A stretch of 64,000 nucleotides of DNA. Source: Aliikangiella marina (GTDB lineage: Bacteria > Pseudomonadota > Gammaproteobacteria > Enterobacterales > Kangiellaceae). The stretch's first letter is position 1, and each line of letters opens with the position of its first letter. Location: contig NZ_VIKR01000005.1 in assembly GCF_007004765.1 (NCBI RefSeq), positions 1 to 64,000 of the forward strand, read 5' to 3'. The notes beneath the pieces were generated by a model. The model did no database searches. It saw only the letters and a program-made list of their open reading frames with translations, and had not been told where the DNA came from. The position numbers and the translations under genes were made by a program. Positions 56,121 to 64,000 of this stretch are shown here, one piece after another.

Positions 56121-56438
56121 AAACCACAAGATCGACAGATTTTTTGCATCACTAAGTGCCAGCTCAATGCTGCGCTGGCACACTCCCACCTTCATTAACT
56201 TTTGGATTAACCTTCGGCAGAAAGCTGAGACGGTCCGAAGCATGCCAGATCACCAGGTGTCGGACTAATATAAGACGGTTTTTGGTTAGAATGATTTTTA
56301 CTTAAAAACGGAAGTTTGCGGCTCACAGCTGATTGGGCTAGCAGTTAACTCAAAACAAGGATTGCAGCTAGCGCCGTAATTGGTATCCTGATAGATGCAA
56401 TATCTCAAAGAAATATCGCTTTATCTGGAAACGCTTCA
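56121..56438. other. 318-bp intergenic region with hairpins
   Basis: Contains GTGCCAGC (56156-56163) pairing with GCTGGCAC (56174-56181), a possible terminator of the redoxin gene without a T run. It also contains mutually exclusive stems: CTTCGG (56212-56217) with CCGAAG (56235-56240), or GTCCGA (56233-56238) with TCGGAC (56260-56265). No known riboswitch family matched by eye. No clear promoter for the sensor gene was found. Confidence 0.45.
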
Positions 56439-59249
56439 ATGGACCCTAAACTCACAAGGGGATATTTGCCAGTTGTATTGGTTTTGTTGTTAGGTGTCGG
56501 TTTCACCGTGACGCTAACTTGGAGCTTGCTTGATAGAGAATCTCGCTTTCAATTAAACCAATTCGAAAAAGACGCAACGCTTTATGCTGACGCCGTGGAA
56601 AAAGCGTTAGAACGGCGCAGTAATGTTGTATCTGATTTAGCGAATTACTTTTATCTTAATGAAAATTTGAGCCGCAAAGCGTTTTCTCAGATTGCCCAAA
56701 CCTATTTAGCACGGGATCTGAGTATTCAAGCGTTAGAATGGATTCCTCTGGTGCGCAAGGCGGATCGCAGCGCGTTTGAATTACAAGCAAAAAAAGACTA
56801 CCCGAACTTCCAATTTACCGATAAAGATCCTCAGGGAAATATTATTCGTGCTGGCGAGCGCGATGTATATTTTCCGGTTTACTATGTTGAGCCCTACTTA
56901 GGTAATGAGTCCGCTTTGGGTTATTCATCGATTGGCTCATCGATTCGCAATGAAATGATAAACCGCGCAATAAAAACAGCTTCACCGGTTGCAAGCAGTA
57001 GAGTTGATTTACTTCAAGTGCCGGAATTTCAGTCGGGCTTATTCGTTTTCACGCCAGTATTTCATAACAAACTAACTCAATCATTAACACAACTAGACCT
57101 TGGTAACTTAAAAGGATTCACGCTAGGCGTATTTAAATTGAGTAGTATTACCAGTCGAGCGCTAGAGCAACAAAAACATCTTCCCCTAAATTTGTTGCTA
57201 TTTAATTCCTCGCATGCAAGCGCTGATAGTTTTTTGTACGGCCATGATAGTAAAGGCCGGCATCAATTTGAATTCGAATCGAATATGCTAGAAACGCGCT
57301 CGTTGATTTATCAGCATGACTTCAATTTAATGGGTCGACACTGGCAGGTCATCATCAAACCGGAAGCGGGAAAGTATTCTGCTTTATCGCTCAATCTTAT
57401 GTTTGTTTTTATGTTTGGCTTGGGGATTTCGATATATGTCGCTTGGTTAGTATCTCGAGTGAGAAAAAAGCAAATTGCAGAAGCTGAATTACTTTCTCAG
57501 GAAATGACCACTGCCCAACTTATTCTCAATAATAAAGATACTACACTCATGCGACAGAATAATGCTCTGACTCATTTAACCCAAAGTATCAACCAGTTCA
57601 GTGAGAGTTTAAGTGAGTCTTTAGAGGATATAACCGAGACTGCGTCAGTAACCTTAAATGCGGGTTCAGTCAGTGCTTGGTTCTTTAATGATGATAAGAA
57701 AATCATCCAGTGCTTTGATTATTATGATCTTACCAACAAAGAACATCTAAGCGGCTTCGAAATGCATGCAGAAAATTATCCGTTATTTTTCAATGCGATC
57801 TTAAATGGTGAAGTTATTGTTGCCGATGATGTCTTAAAAGATTCTCGTACCAGAGAGCTTGAAGATGACTACATAACACGCTTTGATACGAAATCTTTAT
57901 TAAGTGTGCCGCTGAGGTATCAAGGAAAAATTGTCGGTGTAGTCAGTGTCTCACAAAATAAAACCAATCGAGCCTGGTCAATAGAAGAAATTCATTTTAC
58001 TAACTCTATTGCTAGCTTTATTGCACTAGCCGTGGAATCAGTGAGACGTCACCAAGCCGAATTACAATTAAAGCAATCGAGTGATCGATTAGCACTAATT
58101 AATGCGATTGCAAATGGTATCCGAAGCTGCTTCTCGCCCCAATCTGTCATTCGCTATGCACTAAAGTTATTGTTTGATGAGTTTCCTGACTATCGTGTCT
58201 CTTACGCAAAGGTATCAAAACTAGGTGTAGTTACCGTTATCGAGTGTTTATCGCCGAGTTTTATGAAAAATGTTAAAGGCGCTAAAATCGACTTAAAAGT
58301 GGTTCCTGATTTTTTGATTCGTTTACTCAAGCAAGAACCTGTTATTTTGAGTGACTTGTTGGGTGATGCACGATTAGATAACTTAAAGGACACAATAATC
58401 CAGAGCAATACGAGAGCATTGTTAAGCTATTCACTCTCGCGCTTTCACGATCAAGTCGACTTTTTAATGTTGGAAAGTCATGCTAGCCATCATTGGGGAG
58501 AGCATGAGATTTTAACCATTAAAGAAGTCACTGAATATTTAGAGTTGGCACTTCGAGATGCTCGAGGTCAGGAAGCCAGAAAGCGTGCAGAAAAAGCGCT
58601 TGATAGTCAAAAAGCTAAGCTCGAATACTTAGTGGAAGAGCGAACTGCAGAATTAAGACACAAATCTGATTTGGAAGAAGTGGTCGCCAATCTCTCTACC
58701 AAGTTTATAAATTTACCAGTCGATGAGTACGATGAGGTCATTTATAACGCACTACAGTCTATCGGTAGCTTATGTCGGGCCGAACGAGCTAATTTAAATG
58801 AAGTGAAGTCGGATGAGCTTACAGTGATTAAGAGTCATGAGTGGCTGGCTCCCGGTATCAGTTCTTCTGTAGCAAAAAATTCCGAATTTAAACTTAATCG
58901 ATTACCGTGGATCTATCGGCGTTTAAAAAAACGCAATATCGTCTACTTTGATTCTCCTGAGATGATGCCAAAGAGCGCAGAAAAAGATCAGAGTAGCTTA
59001 ACCGCGATGGGGGCAAAATCATTCATTTCTATTCCGATTGTCTATGGCCTTAAGCTCTGTACGATTTTTAATTTGAGCACTCAGAATTATGAAGCAAAAT
59101 GGACACCAGATGAAATTACGCTGTTGCAGCTGGTGGGTAATATGCTGACTAATGTTATTCAACGCCGACGTTACGAGGAACAATTAAAACGCTCAGAAAA
59201 TTTACTCAGAAAATCCAATAAAAATTTGATGGCCATTATTGCTCCTTAA
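56439..59249 (+). pseudogene. CHASE/GAF multi-domain sensor, truncated at the repeat junction
   Basis: 936 codons. Helix about 10-30, CHASE-like extracellular sensor (about 45-300; DLANYFYLNENLSRKAFSQI), helix about 318-340, GAF 1 (about 380-535), GAF 2 (about 550-700), coiled coil, GAF 3 (about 745-905) and a further coil (YEEQLKRSENLLRKSN). The output domain, expected to be a histidine kinase or GGDEF/EAL module, is missing. From 59225 the sequence is the start of the direct repeat, so the last residues (about LMAIIAP) are foreign and the protein stops at TAA 59249. Sensor residues up to about 928 are native. Confidence 0.82.
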
Positions 59250-59498
59250 TCAATGAATTCACATTATCAACAAAGGAAGCTCATAAAAGAAGGCGAGAAC
59301 AACATCGAGACAACTCAGAGATTGAAGATTGATAGCGTGAGTGATTGTCGATATAGTGACTGTCAGTAGTTGTTTGCTCTTGAAAAAGAGTTATCTGAAA
59401 TTGGCTATCCAGCCGGGTAGAATTTATGTTGTTTGCTTGTCTCTGTTCATCACGTAGCGGTCGCTGAGCGAATAAATCTGAATCAAAAAAGCAGCCAC

Positions 59499-59558
59499 TC
59501 AAAGATACTAACATCACCCTTCAACTGAAGGATATTAGAACGCCTCAATTGAGGTTAG
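59499..59558. repeat. Double-palindrome element, copy-B version of 402-461
   Basis: Same as the element at 402-461 (offset 59,097). Confidence 0.7.
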
Positions 59559-59578
59559 AGCATAGGAAGGAGTACATA

Positions 59579-59872
59579 TTGGAAAATGGAAGTTTGTATA
59601 TTCTAATTGGAATCGTCGTAGTTTTAGTTATTCTGAATTCCTTAGCTTCATACGTTATTCTACATACACATTTTGAGGTTAAAGAGCGCCGAACGTATCA
59701 GCTGATGTTCGTTTGGGTATTGCCGTTTATTGGCTCAATTTTTACGATTCTCATTAATAGAGAAGACTATTTTACTGATCGAAGGCTTAAGAAAGTAGGA
59801 AATGACTCCAATATTACTAATACCCAAGCAGCAAATATGGGTTCAAGTGTTGGGAGTAGCACTGAACCATAA
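59579..59872 (+). CDS. Small two-helix membrane protein, second copy
   Basis: Same sequence as the gene at 482-775, including its ribosome site. Here the upstream neighbour is the truncated sensor instead of the transposase. Confidence 0.6.
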   Translation: MENGSLYILIGIVVVLVILNSLASYVILHTHFEVKERRTYQLMFVWVLPFIGSIFTILINREDYFTDRRLKKVGNDSNITNTQAANMGSSVGSSTEP

Positions 59873-59998
59873 ATACGTAGCTTGAAATAGGTGATTGATG
59901 CAAAATACACTTAGCGAAATCAATCGTTCGGCATTAAATATTTCGAGTATGATAAGTATCTTAATAAGTAAGCGAAGTTTAAATTTAAGGGAACCGTT

Positions 59999-60388
59999 TT
60001 GGACAGACAAGAATTTGCAAGAAGATTTTCAGAATGACAATTATCGTATCTCAGTACAATAGAAGCTCTTAGTAAAAACAAAGATATAACATGGCATAGC
60101 TATTTTAGTTATGCTCACGTTGAAGAAGTTGGCTCTGTATCTATGGTCCTAAAAAAGGATAAAACAGGCCCAGAATCTAAAAATTTGAAAGAATTAAATA
60201 GCTATATAAAATTTTTGACTGGTGATGGTTTTAGTCTAGAAGTTTTGGTTGAATGGTCGCTAGATAGTTGTATATTCCATGTTGCATCATGGGAAGATGA
60301 TGAGGAACCAGAGTGGCCTCAAGATATTAATGGTGGGTTTGTCTTGAGGTGGCTACCGGCTAAAGACTCTGAAAGTTTAGGTATGTGA
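59999..60388 (+). pseudogene. Orphan gene with in-frame stop, second copy
   Basis: Same as 902-1291; the TGA is at 60035-60037. Presence in both copies means the mutation predates the duplication or is an artefact carried with it. Confidence 0.6.
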
Positions 60389-60549
60389 ATCACGGGTTAG
60401 ATTCGCTGAAACGATGAGTGTATGGCAAACTCCATCACGTAGTTGACGCTCGAGTTTATGTAATTTAAAGTTTAATTAAATAAAAGTGGTCACTCAGAAT
60501 CCACCGAATCTACCCTTTTGTTTAAAACCAGCTAATAAGTGTATTCACA

Positions 60550-60864
60550 ATGACTGAAATTGAAATCGAAAGGTATTTAGCGAAACTTTCTGATTCTAAG
60601 CTGGTAGAGCTCCTCTATCGGTCATTAGCGGAAAGAAATTCAGGATGTGATAAATTACTTCTAGCGGAAACCTACAAAGCTGAGAATTCAGGTGCTGCTC
60701 ATGTAGCTTTAGTAGCCATTCCACCATCAGGGTTTCCCATTACAAGTAATGAACGAGATGACTTTTTAGAAAATGGTTATTGCAGAAAATGTGAGATAGA
60801 AGTAACTGCAATTGCAAAAGAAGCAAATTGTCCTGTATGCAACTCTTTTGTTGGTTTAACTTAG
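60550..60864 (+). CDS. Zinc-ribbon-like small protein, second copy
   Basis: Same as the gene at 1453-1767. Confidence 0.6.
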   Translation: MTEIEIERYLAKLSDSKLVELLYRSLAERNSGCDKLLLAETYKAENSGAAHVALVAIPPSGFPITSNERDDFLENGYCRKCEIEVTAIAKEANCPVCNSFVGLT

Positions 60865-60978
60865 TGGGTATTACCTCGACAACGCAAAGCATTTGATGAA
60901 CTGCTGATTGAAACGTTTGACTTGAATATCACATAGTCGTCGCTCGTAATATAAATTAGTTAAATCAAAAGTCGACAT

Positions 60979-61038
60979 TCAAAAATATTAACATCACCCT
61001 TCAATTGAAGGATAATAGAACTCCTCAATTGAGGTTAG
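60979..61038. repeat. Double-palindrome element, copy-B version of 1882-1941
   Basis: Same as the element at 1882-1941. Confidence 0.7.
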
Positions 61039-61077
61039 CGTTAGCGTAATACAGGAAAATCAAACAAAGAGGAATTT

Positions 61078-61410
61078 ATGAATAAATTATTCGCGATAGT
61101 AATATTTGTAGTAAGTAGTAACTTTGCCCAAGCAGCAGGTACTATTACTGGAAAAATTCACTCCATTCAGGCAAGAGAATCCGGTTATATCGAGATTACA
61201 TTTGAGGAAACACATTCGAACCCTGATGAATGCGGTCAGGCTAAAAAAGTTGTTATTCCTCCAACCCATGTTGCAAAAGATGAAATCGTTTCATTTTCCT
61301 TGGCTGCGATGGCACAAGGGAAAACGAGCGCATACTACGTATTGGGTTGTTATGAACAATACAATACCTCTTATCCAATTGCTCTAACTGGTGCAATAAA
61401 AAACAACTAA
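61078..61410 (+). CDS. Small secreted protein, second copy
   Basis: Same as the gene at 1981-2313. Confidence 0.72.
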   Translation: MNKLFAIVIFVVSSNFAQAAGTITGKIHSIQARESGYIEITFEETHSNPDECGQAKKVVIPPTHVAKDEIVSFSLAAMAQGKTSAYYVLGCYEQYNTSYPIALTGAIKNN

Positions 61411-61517
61411 GCTAACAAGTTTGTCAAGCGGGACAGCTTTAGCGTCGCTTCACTTTTGTACTTGAATAGCACAAAAGTAAACCAACTACAAAGCTACCCC
61501 TTACAAAGGCGTTGAAC
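61411..61517 (+). other. attC-like site, second copy
   Basis: Same as 2314-2420. Confidence 0.6.
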
Positions 61518-61628
61518 GTCCACTTTCAGGAATCAATTTCACTGTCATGTTCTAAATCTTCCAACGACTGCTTTATGGCAAACTCCGCCCTTGAGAAAAA
61601 ATATCCTACTTTTAACGAATCACTATTT

Positions 61629-62138
61629 TTAAGGTAAAACTATTTGTCGACATTCAGAATCTACTCGCTTAAGTATTGTCGGTATCCTAAACTTTCCGTG
61701 CATGGACTTAATTTTGTTTTTTGCAGTTTCTAGATTCATTCCAGCCGTCGTAATATAGAGAGGTTTTTTACTGTCACCACGAAAAACCTGGTATTTTTCT
61801 CCGGTGCCAGAGAAGCTATTTTTAGCGACACCGATGATAGGTATTTTAGAGTCAATAGCTTTGTATAAATGTGCCCCTAAGCCGTCTGTTTGATCGTCAC
61901 CTAATGTTACATAACCATCGATGACAATAATCTCAGGCTCGATTTTTATTTTTTTTAGTAGTGCCAACACACAAGGTAACTCTCGCTTGTAGAAACTACC
62001 TGATTGATAAGGTAGGATTTCGTCAACGCGAACACTGACGACCGCTTCAACTTCGGCTGACTCCCAATCCTTAAACAAAACACCCGATGCTATCGCGTAG
62101 TCATCACCGTTATAATGGACATCGATCGCGAGCTTCAT
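61629..62138 (-). CDS. Endonuclease V family protein, second copy
   Basis: Same as the gene at 2532-3041. Confidence 0.75.
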   Translation of the reverse strand: MKLAIDVHYNGDDYAIASGVLFKDWESAEVEAVVSVRVDEILPYQSGSFYKRELPCVLALLKKIKIEPEIIVIDGYVTLGDDQTDGLGAHLYKAIDSKIPIIGVAKNSFSGTGEKYQVFRGDSKKPLYITTAGMNLETAKNKIKSMHGKFRIPTILKRVDSECRQIVLP

Positions 62139-62779
62139 TTTTGTGACTGACTCTCAATTAAAAATAACTTAACGGCGCAATCACACATTTCTGCAACTTG
62201 TTTTGAGTCATTGGTCTGCAAATATATCCCATCAATCACTAACCGAGCGATACCGTGCAGTGTGCTCCAAATCACCTGAGATAAGCGAAGATCACTGAAT
62301 CCTTCAGGTAATATACCCTGGTCTTGCCATGACTTAATAAAATCACGTTGATATTGAAAAGCGGGGTAGGCATCTTTTTTAAGTGCCCCGGTATTGTGGC
62401 TTTCTTTCCAGATAGGTTGACCAAACATTAAGTCATAAAGATCCGGATTTTCAACCGCAAAGTCTACATAAGACTGCGCAAACTCACGAAAACGCTGTTC
62501 TTCTGAAATATTCGATTTGTCTTGAATTGTCTTGAGTCGATCAGTCCATACTTGAAAACCAAACGCCGCGATGGCGCAGAGTAACTCATTCTTATTTTTA
62601 AAATGATGGTACGGAGCGGTTCTACTTACGCCGACTTTTTCAGCCAATTTACGCAGTGATAGCGCGTTGATCCCTTGGGTTTTAATGATTTCAAGTCCAG
62701 CGGACAATAGCTGATTACGCAAGTCACCATGATGGTAACTGGCTTTCTCGGTATGGATATCAGGACTTTTATACGACAT
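62135..62779 (-). CDS. TetR-family regulator, second copy
   Basis: Same as the gene at 3038-3682. Confidence 0.88.
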   Translation of the reverse strand: MSYKSPDIHTEKASYHHGDLRNQLLSAGLEIIKTQGINALSLRKLAEKVGVSRTAPYHHFKNKNELLCAIAAFGFQVWTDRLKTIQDKSNISEEQRFREFAQSYVDFAVENPDLYDLMFGQPIWKESHNTGALKKDAYPAFQYQRDFIKSWQDQGILPEGFSDLRLSQVIWSTLHGIARLVIDGIYLQTNDSKQVAEMCDCAVKLFLIESQSQK

Positions 62780-62796
62780 GAAGCTATCCTATCAAC

Positions 62797-62830
62797 CTAT
62801 CTTGACACTGTCAAAATAGATCACTATAGT
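62797..62830 (+). promoter_or_regulatory. fadH promoter/operator, second copy
   Basis: Same as 3700-3733: TTGACA (62802-62807) and TATAGT (62825-62830), palindrome 62797-62819. Confidence 0.65.
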
Positions 62831-62853
62831 AATCAAACCTGACTAATTAATAA

Positions 62854-64000
<1,147 letters not shown>

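Noticed and set aside
56212-56275. Possible TPP or c-di-GMP riboswitch (CTGAGA and GCCAGATCACC look familiar)
   Set aside because: The TPP pieces occur in the wrong order and orientation, and no GEMM core is present; only generic hairpins remain.

Overview
The window looks like chromosomal DNA of a marine-type gammaproteobacterium of moderately low G+C. The support is a class I adenylate cyclase followed by lptM-dapF-DUF484-xerC-yigB, split glyQ/glyS, a full MSHA pilus locus and fadH. The genus cannot be fixed from sequence; Alteromonadales or Kangiellaceae-like relatives are a guess.

The dominant structural fact is a long direct repeat. Positions 128-4903 recur, as far as I compared them without a difference, at 59225-64000 (offset 59,097 bp), and the second copy runs off the window. 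The unit 128-59224 therefore looks like a 59.1-kb tandem duplication, or an assembly join that imitates one. The novel adjacency is 59224^59225: it cuts a large CHASE/GAF sensor gene after about residue 928 and falls 12 bases inside a RAYT-type transposase gene that is present (to the window edge) only at the left end.

Layout of the unit: (1) 1-2531, an accessory patch with a RAYT start, small orphan genes, one gene broken by a single stop codon, two copies of a 59-bp double-palindrome repeat and one attC-like site, resembling a short integron-cassette cluster without an integrase. (2) 2532-5808, an endonuclease V homologue and a TetR regulator divergent from fadH, with a strong promoter overlapped by a palindromic operator. 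(3) 5886-9025, an Imm-superinfection/SHOCT protein, a SnoaL-like protein and a TPR-GGDEF diguanylate cyclase. (4) 9212-14354, gmhB, glyS, glyQ, a membrane redoxin and ychJ. (5) 14364-26906, the MSHA locus on the minus strand from mshI to mshP, with no mshB or mshQ. MshE carries two c-di-GMP-binding MshEN motifs, and the terminator behind mshA lies inside the mshC reading frame. (6) 27233-34789, a cytochrome c5-like protein, a PAS/degenerate-GGDEF protein, cyaA, lptM, dapF, DUF484, xerC and a yigB-like gene. (7) 34819-45405, a GH97 glycosidase, rluA, a transporter-like protein with an alpha-solenoid tail, a DadA-like oxidoreductase, an esterase lipoprotein, and a CadC/TolB-like regulator with a membrane partner. 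(8) 45571-59224, a LysE exporter, an MltF-like protein with two substrate-binding domains and a frameshifted C-terminus, a patatin, two uncharacterised proteins, a PadR/PspC pair behind a perfect 35-bp palindrome, yceI with cytochrome b561, a peroxiredoxin and the truncated sensor.

A surface-attachment and signalling theme (inference) links the MSHA pilus, its c-di-GMP-responsive ATPase, a nearby diguanylate cyclase, a degenerate GGDEF protein and adenylate cyclase. No rRNA, tRNA or CRISPR array was seen.
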